Positions 54,826-64,000 are shown, numbered from the stretch's first letter. The stretch: 64,000 nt of DNA from Bacteroidales bacterium UBA1794 (GCA_002315435.1 DCFW01000027.1:182792-246791); one strand, 5' to 3'. Notes: generated by a model not told the origin, from the letters alone. A program made the numbers and translations.

Positions 54826-56891
54826 AGAGATTATTGATTATAGTAGTTCTATTAGCCAATTGGCAATCCGGCTTTTGCACAAAAAACGAAAAGGATTCTA
54901 TTACTATACATAAACAAATTGATGAAATTGTCATTACCTCTTTTAAACAGGGACATCGCATAAAGCAACTTCCACTTTCAGGAACGGAGCTCTCATTAAA
55001 GACACTGAATACACAGAAAGTAGAGAATGTGAAGGATCTAAGTGCAACGATTCCCAACCTTTTTATGACTGATTACGGATCAAAACTCTCATCTGCTGTA
55101 TATATACGCGGCATCGGCAGCACTAGTTCTCCTGCTGTAGGACTTTACGTTGATGGTATCCCGTATTTCGATAAATCGTTGACTGAGTTCAATTTTGCTG
55201 ATATTGATCGCATAGAAGTGCTACGAGGACCGCAAGGCACACTTTATGGAAGAAATACAATGGGAGGATTAATTAATGTGTATACTAAATCTCCTTTTAC
55301 CAATCCGGGAACAAATATTCAAGTGGAAGGCGGCAACCACGGTCTCTTTAATGGAACGCTCTCTCACTATGGAACAATAAATAATAAATTCGGCTACTCG
55401 GCATCCGGCAACTACCGCCATTCAAACGGATATTTTACCAATCACTACAACAATACGAGGGCGGACAATTTTGACGAAGCTACAGGACGCATTAAATTAA
55501 GTTGGCACCCTACGGATCAGCTAAGTATGCACTTATCTACTTCATATGAATATACTCGTCAAGGAGGATATCCTTATGGAACAATGGATGATAAAGGAAA
55601 GATCAATAATGTTGATTACAATGATAAATGTCTTTATCTAAGAAAATTATTTACTGCCGGATATACACTTTCTTATAAGAATGACGGCATCTGGTTGAAC
55701 TCACAAACATCCTATCAACGATATACCGATAAAGTGAGGATGGATCAAGATTTTTCTGAAAGCGACAAATACTACGTAATTGAAGCTCAGAAAGAACACA
55801 TGTGGTCTGAGGAGCTCAACATCAAGAACTCCTACGAGAGTAACTACAATTGGCTGTTCGGCGCATTTGGATTTGTCTATGGCATAAACCGTACAGTTGA
55901 CTTTAATTACAAACAACTAGGTTACAGAACTTTTAAAAACTATGATGATCCTTCAAAAGGATTTGCGCTCTTCCATCAATCAACAATAAATGATCTGTTT
56001 GTTAGCAATCTTTCCATGATTGTAGGTCTACGATGGGATGTAGAATGGGATAGTCAAAACTATGACAATAATAAGATTGTAAGCGAGAAAAGTACCCGTT
56101 TAGACGAAATTGATAGAACGAATCACTATTCGCAAGTGACTCCTAAAGCAACACTGCAATACTCTTTTGACCACACCGGAACAGCATATGCTTCTGTGAC
56201 TCGCGGATATAAGACTGGTGGTTTCAACACCTCTTTTGATACAGAAGATGAATGCAGCTATAATCCTGAATACAGTTGGAACTATGAGCTGGGAACCAAA
56301 CTCAATAGTAGTAACAATCGCCTACACTTAGAAGCTGCTCTCTTTTTAATTGACTGGAAAAACCAACAAATCTATCAAGCAACGGCTAGCGGAGTGGGCA
56401 AATTTACTCGTAATGCAGGGCGTTCACAGAGTAAGGGATTTGAACTAAGCGGTTCGGCCGAAATAATGAAAAACCTTACGATTAATGGGGCATATGGTTA
56501 TACTTACGCTAAATTCAAAGACTATGTATTAAGCGACAAAGTGAGTTACACGGGTAATTATTTACCATTCGTGCCCAAGGAAACAATCTATGGAGGTGTT
56601 ACTTATTTAATTCCAATGCGAGGATTATCACTTAGCAACATCCGATTGAATGTAAACTACGTGGGTACCGGCAGACTTTATTGGAGCGAGGATAATATAG
56701 AGAATCGTCCTTATTATGGACTACTAAATACTTCAGCTGATTTCAATTTTGGAAAAACAACAATTAGTATATGGGGAAAGAATGTAACCAATACGGATTA
56801 CACGGCATACTACTTTACCATGACAACGGGAAAATTCGGACAAAAAGGTAAACCTATCACTGCTGGCATCTCAGTTTCCCTACACTTATAA
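54822..56891 (+). CDS. TonB-dependent receptor in the heme operon
   Basis: 689 residues from the ATG at 54822 (ATGA overlap with hemD), which opens the signal peptide MKRLLIIVVLLANWQSGFC; the frame extends upstream but that would run deep into hemD. Plug domain: SSAVYIRGIGSTSSPAVG, VDGIPYFDKSL, RIEVLRGPQGTLYGRNTMGG. The barrel ends GKPITAGISVSLHL. It lacks the carboxypeptidase-like domain of SusC proteins and resembles iron/siderophore/heme receptors. Being translationally coupled to porphyrin enzymes, it most likely imports a heme precursor, heme or another tetrapyrrole. Confidence 0.9.
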   Translation: MKRLLIIVVLLANWQSGFCTKNEKDSITIHKQIDEIVITSFKQGHRIKQLPLSGTELSLKTLNTQKVENVKDLSATIPNLFMTDYGSKLSSAVYIRGIGSTSSPAVGLYVDGIPYFDKSLTEFNFADIDRIEVLRGPQGTLYGRNTMGGLINVYTKSPFTNPGTNIQVEGGNHGLFNGTLSHYGTINNKFGYSASGNYRHSNGYFTNHYNNTRADNFDEATGRIKLSWHPTDQLSMHLSTSYEYTRQGGYPYGTMDDKGKINNVDYNDKCLYLRKLFTAGYTLSYKNDGIWLNSQTSYQRYTDKVRMDQDFSESDKYYVIEAQKEHMWSEELNIKNSYESNYNWLFGAFGFVYGINRTVDFNYKQLGYRTFKNYDDPSKGFALFHQSTINDLFVSNLSMIVGLRWDVEWDSQNYDNNKIVSEKSTRLDEIDRTNHYSQVTPKATLQYSFDHTGTAYASVTRGYKTGGFNTSFDTEDECSYNPEYSWNYELGTKLNSSNNRLHLEAALFLIDWKNQQIYQATASGVGKFTRNAGRSQSKGFELSGSAEIMKNLTINGAYGYTYAKFKDYVLSDKVSYTGNYLPFVPKETIYGGVTYLIPMRGLSLSNIRLNVNYVGTGRLYWSEDNIENRPYYGLLNTSADFNFGKTTISIWGKNVTNTDYTAYYFTMTTGKFGQKGKPITAGISVSLHL

Positions 56892-56895
56892 AAGA

Positions 56896-58266
56896 ATGAT
56901 GATACAAGAAATTATTGAAAAATACAATAAACCGGTACCAAGGTACACAAGTTACCCACCGGCAAATTTCTTCAACAGTGACTACACTAGTGAAGATTAT
57001 CTTCAGGCTGTAGATGCTTCAAATGAAGAGCAGCCTGAAACCATTTCATTTTATATTCACATACCCTTTTGCCGCAGGCTTTGTTTTTACTGTGGATGCA
57101 ACTCGTATGCAATGGGTAAACCGGAAATGGTTGAGGCTTACTTACAAGCATTGGAGAAAGAGATGGATTTGATCATTCCCCGCCTAAAAAAGAATCGGAA
57201 AATTGCTCAGATCCACTATGGAGGAGGCACTCCAACATGTATACCTGCTGCTAGAATAAAGCAATTGAATGACCATCTACTTAGTGCGTTCGATACAATA
57301 GAGAAGCCGGAGATTGCCATTGAATGCCATCCCGGCTATATGGATGAGAACTATTGGAAGGAATTAATTGATGCCGGATTCAGTCGTTTCAGTATAGGAA
57401 TTCAGGACTTCAATGAGGATGTATTGAGAATAGCAAATCGCAAACCTCCCATGATTCCTATTGAGAATATATTCTCAATGCTGAAGGCGGCCGGCAAGAG
57501 TATCAACATGGATTTTATTTACGGGCTTCCCCATCAAACAGCAGAAAGCTTTCTCCAATCCATGAAAAAAGCGGTGGAACTTCGTCCTGATCGTTTGGTC
57601 ACATTCTCGTATGCTCACATTCCATTTATCAACAAATTACAGTTGAAGCTGGAAGAAGCCGGACTTCCAACAAATAGAGAAAAGGAAGAGATGTATTTGC
57701 AAGCGAAACAATATCTGATATCACAAGGTTATCATACCATAGGAATGGATCATTTCGTCTTAGATACCGATGAACTGTACAGTGCTCTCTCCGAGAAAAA
57801 GTTGCATCGTAACTTCCAAGGCTATTGTACACGTCGCACCACAGGGCAAGTCTATGCTTTCGGGGTATCGGGTATCAGTCAACTAAATGCCGCTTATGCT
57901 CAAAATACAAAGAACATTGAGGAGTATATCTCCGAAACGAATGCCGGGCGATTGACTATTCGCAAAGGATATGCTCTCAGCAAGGAACAGCAATTAACCC
58001 GTGAAGTGATTACTTCTCTGATGTGCAATTGCACATTGAATTGGAAAGAATTGGCTGATCATTTGCATATAACAGTTGATGAATTGAAAGCGGCTACAGC
58101 TTATGATCCACAAATCATGAAACAATTTTCAACCGATGGCTTGATTCATCTTGAAGATGATTACTTGGAAATGCTCCCTGATGCAACTCCCTTTGTAAGA
58201 ACAGTTGCAGCCTCGCTTGATAAGCTTCTATTACATTCAAACAAACAATTTTCAAATCCCGTATAA
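56896..58266 (+). CDS. hemN: Oxygen-independent coproporphyrinogen III oxidase
   Basis: A 456-residue radical-SAM enzyme that decarboxylates coproporphyrinogen III to protoporphyrinogen IX without oxygen. It begins with the HemN-specific element KYNKPVPRYTSYPPANFF, has the cluster C59-x3-C63-x2-C66-x-C68 (FCRRLCFYCGC), and the substrate/SAM segments HYGGGTPT and NMDFIYGLPHQ. The full N-terminus distinguishes it from HemW/HutW paralogues that lack the PRYTSYPTA-type element. It starts 4 bases after the receptor stop and is followed 1 base later by hemG. Confidence 0.95.
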   Translation: MMIQEIIEKYNKPVPRYTSYPPANFFNSDYTSEDYLQAVDASNEEQPETISFYIHIPFCRRLCFYCGCNSYAMGKPEMVEAYLQALEKEMDLIIPRLKKNRKIAQIHYGGGTPTCIPAARIKQLNDHLLSAFDTIEKPEIAIECHPGYMDENYWKELIDAGFSRFSIGIQDFNEDVLRIANRKPPMIPIENIFSMLKAAGKSINMDFIYGLPHQTAESFLQSMKKAVELRPDRLVTFSYAHIPFINKLQLKLEEAGLPTNREKEEMYLQAKQYLISQGYHTIGMDHFVLDTDELYSALSEKKLHRNFQGYCTRRTTGQVYAFGVSGISQLNAAYAQNTKNIEEYISETNAGRLTIRKGYALSKEQQLTREVITSLMCNCTLNWKELADHLHITVDELKAATAYDPQIMKQFSTDGLIHLEDDYLEMLPDATPFVRTVAASLDKLLLHSNKQFSNPV

Positions 58267-58267
58267 G

Positions 58268-59638
58268 ATGAAAGAAATTATTGCTGATGTGACAGTTATA
58301 GGTGCTGGTCTTACCGGTTTAACTACGGCCTATCTACTCTCTCGCAAAGGATTGAAAGTAAAAGTTATCGATCAGAATGCTTGGGCTGGCGGTCAAATCA
58401 AGACTTTCAAGGAAGAAGGTTTTGTATTTGAATCCGGACCAAACACCGGTGTGGTCTCTTATCCTGAGATCACAGAACTTTTTCAATCACTCAATGGAGA
58501 GTGTGAATTGGAGAATGCTCGTGAAAGTGCGAAACTTCGTTTCATTTGGAAGGGTAATCAATTTCATCTATTACCCTCCGGATTGACGAAAAGCATTACC
58601 ACCCCTCTATTTACATTAAGTGATAAAATCAGAATACTTGGAGAACCCTTTCGCGCTAAAGGAACAAATCCTGATGAATCTGTCTACGATCTGGCAAAAC
58701 GTCGATTAGGCAAATCATTTGTTGATTATGCTGTTGATCCGTTTCTATCAGGAGTCTATGCTGGTAATCCTCAAACCCTGGTAACTCGCTATGCTCTGCC
58801 TAAGCTTTATAATTTAGAACAAAACTACGGAAGCTTTATTAAAGGGGCTATCGCAAAAATGAAGGAACCGAAAACAGATCGGGATAAATTAGCTACAAAG
58901 AAAGTATTCTCATGCAAAGGCGGATTAGACAATTTGCCCTTAACTCTAGCAAACAAAATAGGGAAAGAGAATGTGTTACTCAATGCCAAAGAGGCTACAA
59001 TCACACCAATGGAGCAAGGCTTTGATACAACCTTTAATTTTGAGAATGAAAGGATCAGCATTAAATCCAAAAATGTGATCACTACGGTAGGAGGATATAG
59101 TATTCCTAGATTGCTTTCATTTATTGATGAGCAACAAACTTCTTCCATCAGCAATCTGATCTACGCGCCGGTGATGCAAGTAGGTGTAGGCATTAAAAAT
59201 ACAGGAAGCCTAAAGTTCAATGGGTTTGGAGGATTAGTGCCAAGTTGTGAAAAACGAGACGTATTGGGTATCCTCTATCCCTCAGCTTGCTTTGAAGAAA
59301 GAGCTCCCCAAGATGGTGCCTTGTTTTCTTTCTTTATCGGCGGGCGCATGCATGCCGATATGCTTAATCAAACTGACGAACAAATAGAATCTATGATCGT
59401 AAAGGATTTACATACGATGTTGAAGTTCCCGCAAGGGACAAAGCCCGATATGATTCGAATATTCCGTCATCAACAAGCAATACCTCAATATGAAGCCTCA
59501 TCTGGAAAGCGTTTTGAAGCCATTGATAACATACAACAACAATATAAAGGATTGATTCTGGGCGGCAATATAAAGGGCGGCATCGGCATGGCTGATCGCA
59601 TACGCCAAGCATTTCAACTGGCTGAATTGATCAAATAA
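58268..59638 (+). CDS. hemG: Protoporphyrinogen oxidase (FAD, HemG/HemY type)
   Basis: 456 residues from the ATG at 58268, one base after the hemN stop; an upstream in-frame ATG would overlap hemN. The FAD Rossmann motif is VTVIGAGLTGLTTAYLL. The family features GGQIKTFKEEGFVFESGPNTG, DPFLSGVYAGNPQ and the C-terminal GGNIKGGIGMADRIRQAF mark a HemY-type protoporphyrinogen oxidase (protoporphyrinogen IX to protoporphyrin IX). It uses the HemN product, so the two form a two-step module; ferrochelatase is not in the window. Confidence 0.93.
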   Translation: MKEIIADVTVIGAGLTGLTTAYLLSRKGLKVKVIDQNAWAGGQIKTFKEEGFVFESGPNTGVVSYPEITELFQSLNGECELENARESAKLRFIWKGNQFHLLPSGLTKSITTPLFTLSDKIRILGEPFRAKGTNPDESVYDLAKRRLGKSFVDYAVDPFLSGVYAGNPQTLVTRYALPKLYNLEQNYGSFIKGAIAKMKEPKTDRDKLATKKVFSCKGGLDNLPLTLANKIGKENVLLNAKEATITPMEQGFDTTFNFENERISIKSKNVITTVGGYSIPRLLSFIDEQQTSSISNLIYAPVMQVGVGIKNTGSLKFNGFGGLVPSCEKRDVLGILYPSACFEERAPQDGALFSFFIGGRMHADMLNQTDEQIESMIVKDLHTMLKFPQGTKPDMIRIFRHQQAIPQYEASSGKRFEAIDNIQQQYKGLILGGNIKGGIGMADRIRQAFQLAELIK

Positions 59639-59666
59639 AATACTCATTCACACAAATAGAGAAAAG

Positions 59667-60893
59667 ATGAAACTACAGACCAAAGGACAAGCGTTTAATT
59701 TATTTACCTTCTTCTGCTTATACATTGCACAAAGTATTCCCCTATCCTTTTTCTCTGCAGAAATACCTATATTGATGCGACAAGAGAAGTTCTCCTTGTC
59801 AGCAATCGCACTCTCCAATTTAATTCGCCTGCCTTTTCTAATCAAGTTTGTGTGGTCACCTTTTGTTGACAAGTATACACGTGAGTTGCCCAATTATAAG
59901 CGTTTTATTCTTGTATCTGAATTAATATATGCAATCTTCATTATGATTGCTGCTGTTTTCGATTTCAGGCAAGACTTCCTTACGGTTATTTTTCTCATCA
60001 TGTTTGCATTTATCGCATCTGCCACTCAAGTCATTGCCACAGATGCATTAGCTGCTCGTTCATTTGATCATCAAAACAAAAGTATGGTCAATAGTATGAA
60101 GTCGATGGGAGGTTTTGCCGGAGCCATTGTCGGTGCAGGAGTACTTCTACTATTATTCACAAAAATAGGATGGCACTACATTCTTCCCTGTCTGTCACTT
60201 ATTCTCATGTTAGTGTTAATACCTTTATTAGTAAACAAGAACATTAAAGTGGAACCACGCAAGAAGCAGGTGAAAGTGAAAAAAGCGGATATGATTTATT
60301 TCTTTACTCAGAAAGGAATAAGCAAGCAAATTATATTCTTGATCCTTTACTATGCAGGTCTGGCAGGAATCTTCGGCATGTTGAAGCCTTTTCTTGTTGA
60401 TTGCGGTTATTCGATGAAACAAATAGGATTAATGGATGGTTTGTTTGGATCTGTCTGCGGTTTAGTTGCGTCTTTCTGCGGTGGACATATTATTCGTAAG
60501 ATGGGAAGGCACCAAGCCCAAATGATCTTTGCCGCTATTATATTAATCATCACACTCTATTTCGTGGTTCTTTCTTATATTCCTGTTTGCACACCATTAA
60601 TCTACTTAGGAATAGCACTTTTATGGAGCGGTTGCGGCATGGCATCTATTGTTGTTTACACGATGGCTATGGATTGTGTGCGTCCGGGACGTGAAGGAAC
60701 AGATGTCACTGTTCAGATTGTGATTATGCACGCCAGTGGAATGATTCTCACGCTTCTACTTGGCAAGCTAGCTGATATATCCAACTATTCAGGGATGTTC
60801 ATTGCAGAAAGCTCTCTAGCGTTAATCTCTTTACTCTATGTTCGATTCGGAATGAAGAACTATCGACTAAAGGAAATATCACAAGACAAATAA
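59667..60893 (+). CDS. MFS permease, AmpG/PAT-like, in the heme operon
   Basis: A 408-residue 12-helix inner-membrane transporter. The start reads FFCLYIAQSIPLSFFSAEIP, then LPFLIKFVWSPFVDKYTR and FASATQVIATDALAARSF, the AmpG/PAT-type pattern (peptide-acetyl-CoA or muropeptide transporters). It lies 28 bases downstream of hemG and is likely the last gene of the operon. Next to porphyrin enzymes and an outer-membrane receptor it could carry porphyrin or another tetrapyrrole across the inner membrane; this is inference from context. Confidence 0.85.
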   Translation: MKLQTKGQAFNLFTFFCLYIAQSIPLSFFSAEIPILMRQEKFSLSAIALSNLIRLPFLIKFVWSPFVDKYTRELPNYKRFILVSELIYAIFIMIAAVFDFRQDFLTVIFLIMFAFIASATQVIATDALAARSFDHQNKSMVNSMKSMGGFAGAIVGAGVLLLLFTKIGWHYILPCLSLILMLVLIPLLVNKNIKVEPRKKQVKVKKADMIYFFTQKGISKQIIFLILYYAGLAGIFGMLKPFLVDCGYSMKQIGLMDGLFGSVCGLVASFCGGHIIRKMGRHQAQMIFAAIILIITLYFVVLSYIPVCTPLIYLGIALLWSGCGMASIVVYTMAMDCVRPGREGTDVTVQIVIMHASGMILTLLLGKLADISNYSGMFIAESSLALISLLYVRFGMKNYRLKEISQDK

Positions 60894-60943
60894 AATCCAA
60901 AAATAGTAGACATCATCTTGTTTAATCAAATATTGCTTTTTAC

Positions 60944-61022
60944 ATTCAACCCTCACCGCCCTTTATTAATAGGCATTTTAAGATGAACAAATAAAGGCTG
61001 ACTATTTGTATTTTGCCTTCAC
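60944..61022 (+). repeat. Dispersed 79-base intergenic repeat, copy 2
   Basis: Aligns without gaps with 19271-19349: shared blocks include ATTCA, CCCTTTATT, GATGAAC, AAAGGCT and GCCTTCAC. It lies 50 bases after the last heme-operon gene. The terminal hairpin of copy 1 is weaker here. Confidence 0.6.
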
Positions 61023-61229
61023 GAATATATGATGTTACTATATCAGAACTTTTATTTGTAGAGGTATCAGTACATTAATAACTAATGTGTAAATCTTCTT
61101 AGGACTATATTGTTTCATTGTATACCTCCATCAGTACGAATATGCTAATTGTATGCCTTTTCAGCATGGTCAGTCAACTATTACCAGTCTACAAGTACAT
61201 TTCTTCCATCTTGTAAGCAGGATTATTCT

Positions 61230-61316
61230 GTTTTACCTGGGTGAAAATCATTTCTTACCCAGGTGGAAAACGTTTTTCACCTAGGTAAGAAACATTTTTT
61301 ACAACTGTAGAAAATG
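61230..61316. repeat. Tandem array of four short palindromic units (locus B)
   Basis: Units at 61230, 61249, 61271 and 61293 (19-24 bases) carry cores ACCTGGGT, ACCCAGGT, ACCTAGGT and ACAACTGT, each with T-rich left and A-rich right flanks and mostly separated by CAT or CGT. Units 2 and 3 are nearly reverse complements of each other, so the array can fold either within or between units. The layout equals the array at 6546-6636; the cores differ but keep the palindrome. Confidence 0.65.
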
Positions 61317-61410
61317 AAAATACTGCTTTGAAAACGAAACTTTTGAAGGGACATTGCTATAAAAAGTAACTATTCTTTATTCAAAGGCATTCATATTAAG
61401 AGTAAATATG

Positions 61411-61418
61411 TACTTTTG
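61411..61418 (+). promoter_or_regulatory. -7 box (TACTTTTG) of the S9 peptidase gene
   Basis: TACTTTTG fits TAnnTTTG, 70 bases before the chosen ATG. No convincing -33 TTG. Confidence 0.5.
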
Positions 61419-61487
61419 TAAAAGTTCATAGCCACAAACGTCTTTCTTTGCGTTTTGGCTTTCATGCATTATAATCGATCCTTATAT

Positions 61488-63563
61488 ATGAATAAACTAA
61501 GTACATTTACTTCGCTGTTGATTTGCCTTATGGTGACTCCAGCATTTGCTCAAAAAAGAGCCTTTACAATTGCCGATTTATACAAAATCCGCAGTGTTTC
61601 CAGTCAAGTAATCTCACCGGATGGCAATCGCATTGCCTTTGTAGAAAGTAGTTCGGACTTGCCAAAGGGAAAATCACAAGCTAACATTTACGTAATGAAT
61701 GCCGATGGCTCTAATAAAACAGCCATTACGGTCAACGGAAAAGGATACGAACCGTTCTGGGGAAATGACAATAAAAACCTTTATTTCGTTTCATCAGATA
61801 GTGGAACGACACAAGTTTATCGCTATGCCTTTGCTGATGGGAAAACCCAAAAGTTAACGAACTTCTCAATGGGTGTAGACGGGCCGGTATTGTCTCCCGA
61901 CAATCAACTGATTGCTTTTAGTGCAAGCGTTTACCCTGAATGTGGAGCCGACAGCAAAGCCAATGAAGTTACTGATTCAATCGCCAACAATGGTCCGACA
62001 CAAGCTTATCTTGCCGATCATCTATTGTTTCGTCATTGGACGGAGTACTCTGCCGGCAAATGTACACACATTATTATCTATAATTTTGCGAAACAAACCT
62101 ACACGGATGTGACTCCCGGAAATTATGTTTCTCCTGTCTTTATGCTCGGTGGGGGCATTGGCTTCAATTTCTCACCCGACAGCAAGGAAATGTGCTATGT
62201 ATCTAACCATACCGACCATCCCGAAGCAAACACAAACGCGGATTTGTTTCTAGTACCCGTTACAGGAGGAGAAGCCGTGAACATTACAAAAGAGAACGAA
62301 AGCTGGGATGGATCACCTATCTATTCACCTGACGGTAAATACATTGCTTATCGCAAACAACTAATTCCCGGCTACGAATCCGATCGTTTCAGACTTGCAA
62401 TCTATAACCGCAAGACCGGCACATCCGAAGTGCTATCCGATGCGTTTGACAACTGGATTGATGACATTAAATGGAACAATGATTCTAAATCGATCTACTT
62501 TACAGGCGAAGTGAATGGATTTGAGCCTGTTTATAAGATTGACATTGCTTCCCGAAAAATAACAGAAGTAAGCGGCGATAAAGCTATCTCTAGTTTCGAT
62601 CTCGACTTTAAGGGAAACCTTTACTATACAGCAAGCACTACAGAAAAACCTACAGCCCTCTATCGTCAAAGCTTGGCTAAAAAGAAAGTAACACAACTCA
62701 CCTTTCTTAATGAAGAGCTAGAAGACAGTGTAGATATCCGTCCCTCTGAAACAATGTGGGTAGATGGAGCTGAGGGTCATAAAGTGGAAGTATTTATTGT
62801 AAAGCCTCACAACTTCGATCCGAATAAGAAATATCCGCTGATCCTTAACGTACATGGTGGTCCGCAAATGCAATGGATGGATTCTTTCCGTGGCGACTGG
62901 CAAGTTTATCCCGGTGCAGGCTATGTAGTTGCATACCCTAATCCTCATGGATCAACCGGATACGGACAAGAATATACTCGTGGAATATCAAACGATTGGG
63001 GCGGAAAGCCTTTTGTTGATCTAATGAAAGTAACTGACGCGCTGGCTAACCTCTCGTATGTAGATTCAACACGAATGGGTGCGATGGGTTGGTCGTTCGG
63101 AGGCTATATGATGAACTGGTTTCAAGCAAAGACCAAACGTTTCAAATGCCTGGCATCTATGATGGGATTGTATGATTTGAAATCAATGTGGGGAACAACA
63201 GAAGAATTATGGTTCCCGAATTTCGAGCTGAAAGGACAACCATGGAATTCGGATCTTTACAAGAAGTTCTCGCCTTCAGAATATACTCGCGACTTTGCAA
63301 CGCCTACTCTAATTATGACCGGTCAACTTGACTTCCGTGTATCCTATAATCAAAGTTTGCAATATTTCACCACATTGCAAACAATGGGTATTCCATCACG
63401 CCTCATCATTCTGAAAAACGACGGGCACTGGCCGAACAATGTAAAATCAATGCCGCTCTATTATGATGCGCACCTCGATTGGTTTCACAAATACCTTGGT
63501 GGCGATCCGGCTCCATATGATGTAGAGAAGCTGATCAAAAATCAAGTATTCAACGAAAAATAA
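61488..63563 (+). CDS. S9-family prolyl oligopeptidase/dipeptidyl peptidase
   Basis: 691 residues from the ATG at 61488, which starts the signal peptide MNKLSTFTSLLICLMVTPAF; an in-frame ATG at 61455 adds a poor leader. Residues ~25-430 form a beta-propeller with WD40/TolB-like repeats (VISPDGNRIAFVES, FSPDSKEMCYVS, SPDGKYIAYRK). The C-terminal alpha/beta hydrolase has GMGWSFGGYM with Ser536, Asp615 in TGQLDFRVSYN and His647 in NDGHWPNN, a complete triad. It should cleave oligopeptides in the periplasm; the DPP5-like subgroup is likely. A terminator follows. Confidence 0.93.
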   Translation: MNKLSTFTSLLICLMVTPAFAQKRAFTIADLYKIRSVSSQVISPDGNRIAFVESSSDLPKGKSQANIYVMNADGSNKTAITVNGKGYEPFWGNDNKNLYFVSSDSGTTQVYRYAFADGKTQKLTNFSMGVDGPVLSPDNQLIAFSASVYPECGADSKANEVTDSIANNGPTQAYLADHLLFRHWTEYSAGKCTHIIIYNFAKQTYTDVTPGNYVSPVFMLGGGIGFNFSPDSKEMCYVSNHTDHPEANTNADLFLVPVTGGEAVNITKENESWDGSPIYSPDGKYIAYRKQLIPGYESDRFRLAIYNRKTGTSEVLSDAFDNWIDDIKWNNDSKSIYFTGEVNGFEPVYKIDIASRKITEVSGDKAISSFDLDFKGNLYYTASTTEKPTALYRQSLAKKKVTQLTFLNEELEDSVDIRPSETMWVDGAEGHKVEVFIVKPHNFDPNKKYPLILNVHGGPQMQWMDSFRGDWQVYPGAGYVVAYPNPHGSTGYGQEYTRGISNDWGGKPFVDLMKVTDALANLSYVDSTRMGAMGWSFGGYMMNWFQAKTKRFKCLASMMGLYDLKSMWGTTEELWFPNFELKGQPWNSDLYKKFSPSEYTRDFATPTLIMTGQLDFRVSYNQSLQYFTTLQTMGIPSRLIILKNDGHWPNNVKSMPLYYDAHLDWFHKYLGGDPAPYDVEKLIKNQVFNEK

Positions 63564-63577
63564 AGAAAGATTATATC

Positions 63578-63616
63578 AAAATCCCCGATGCGCTTCACAG
63601 CACACCGGGGATTTTT
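63578..63616 (+). terminator. Terminator of the S9 peptidase gene
   Basis: AAAATCCCCG (63578-63587) pairs with CGGGGATTTT (63606-63615), 15 bases after the stop, followed by T. The 163 bases from 63617 to 63779 show no gene. Confidence 0.85.
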
Positions 63617-63779
63617 AGTTTTATTTGTTTCGAACATCCTTACAACTATCCATATATTAGCTAAGTATGCTTGATCTTATCATCTCTTTTATAATGTAGA
63701 GCAATAAAAAGAGACTAAATATCAGCAGCTCAACCAATTTTATATGAACCTCAAGGATAATTCATTAATCTGGATAAGT

Positions 63780-64000
63780 TTAAATGCCTTTACCCATTTC
63801 ATAAGCCTCTTTCATTGCAGGCTTTGATTTTATTTCGCCTTTATTCCAAGCACCTACTCCTGCAATTATACCTTGACGATGGGGATTGTCCAAACAATCC
63901 AAGAATCCTTGCAGCTCCATAGTTGCTTTTTCCATAGCACTTGATGTAGAATCGGCGGCCGTAAAAATATAATAGAAATTATTGGTGTCCGGTAAAACCT
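63780..64000 (-). CDS. NAD(P)H-dependent flavodoxin-family protein, 3' end
   Basis: Open on the minus strand from the window edge to a TAA at 63780-63782; the start lies outside. The visible ~73 residues read LPDTNNFYYIFTAADST, then MEKATMELQGFLDCLDNP, GIIAGVGAWNKGEIK and PAMKEAYEMGKGI. This C-terminus is typical of the NADPH-dependent FMN reductase/flavodoxin-fold family (YwqN-like), small cytoplasmic FMN oxidoreductases. Confidence 0.75.
   Translation of the reverse strand, partial: VLPDTNNFYYIFTAADSTSSAMEKATMELQGFLDCLDNPHRQGIIAGVGAWNKGEIKSKPAMKEAYEMGKGI

Overview
The window looks like chromosomal DNA from a gut-type Bacteroidales, most likely Bacteroides or a close relative. The evidence is two SusC/SusD outer-membrane pairs, a membrane-spanning propeller/AraC regulator, a Ser-type sulfatase with a radical-SAM maturase, -7 promoter boxes of the Bacteroides form TAnnTTTG in front of many genes, weak Shine-Dalgarno sites and an AT-rich composition. 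I saw no tRNA or rRNA gene.

Layout. 1-6.3 kb: the end of a HlyD/EmrA membrane fusion protein, its 14-helix MFS partner, a kinase-less propeller/AraC sensor-regulator, and a Bcr-type drug exporter. 6.7-17.4 kb: a polysaccharide utilisation locus read leftward: ECF sigma factor, SusC, SusD, a decayed GH30 glycosidase remnant, a GH51 arabinofuranosidase and a two-domain alpha/beta-hydrolase/beta-lactamase-type esterase. 17.7-20.7 kb: a VapE/VirE-type ATPase with phased 10-bp iterons upstream, and an acyltransferase-3 gene flanked by inverted copies of a dispersed repeat. 21.0-31.3 kb: a complete type I-B CRISPR-Cas locus (cas6-cas5-cas3-cas8-cas7-cas4-cas1-cas2), a leader, and 38 full repeats plus one truncated repeat. 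The distal end of the array is cut by an ORF-less group IIC intron remnant.

31.7-40.1 kb: a four-gene leftward operon: TonB-dependent receptor, DUF4876-like lipoprotein, DUF6850-like outer-membrane barrel and M16 metalloprotease. A second group IIC intron fragment follows. 40.5-49.9 kb: a leftward sulfatase locus: Hsp70-like ATPase, anaerobic sulfatase maturase, Ser-type sulfatase, SusC and SusD. 50.3-53.7 kb: a PL9 polysaccharide lyase, an AraC regulator and a divergent aldo/keto reductase. 54.0-60.9 kb: a tightly packed rightward operon of hemD-like synthase, TonB receptor, hemN, protoporphyrinogen oxidase and an MFS permease, which I read as a late-heme-pathway/porphyrin salvage unit. 61.5-64 kb: an S9 peptidase and the 3' end of a flavodoxin-family gene.

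The most noteworthy non-genic structures are the two group IIC intron relics behind Rho-independent terminators, two tandem arrays of short palindromes (6.55 and 61.23 kb), a three-copy dispersed repeat (19.27, 20.62 and 60.94 kb), a structured element at 20.42-20.54 kb, and the 10-bp iterons at 19.09 kb. Identifications rest on reading the translated sequence and recalled family features; no database search was run.
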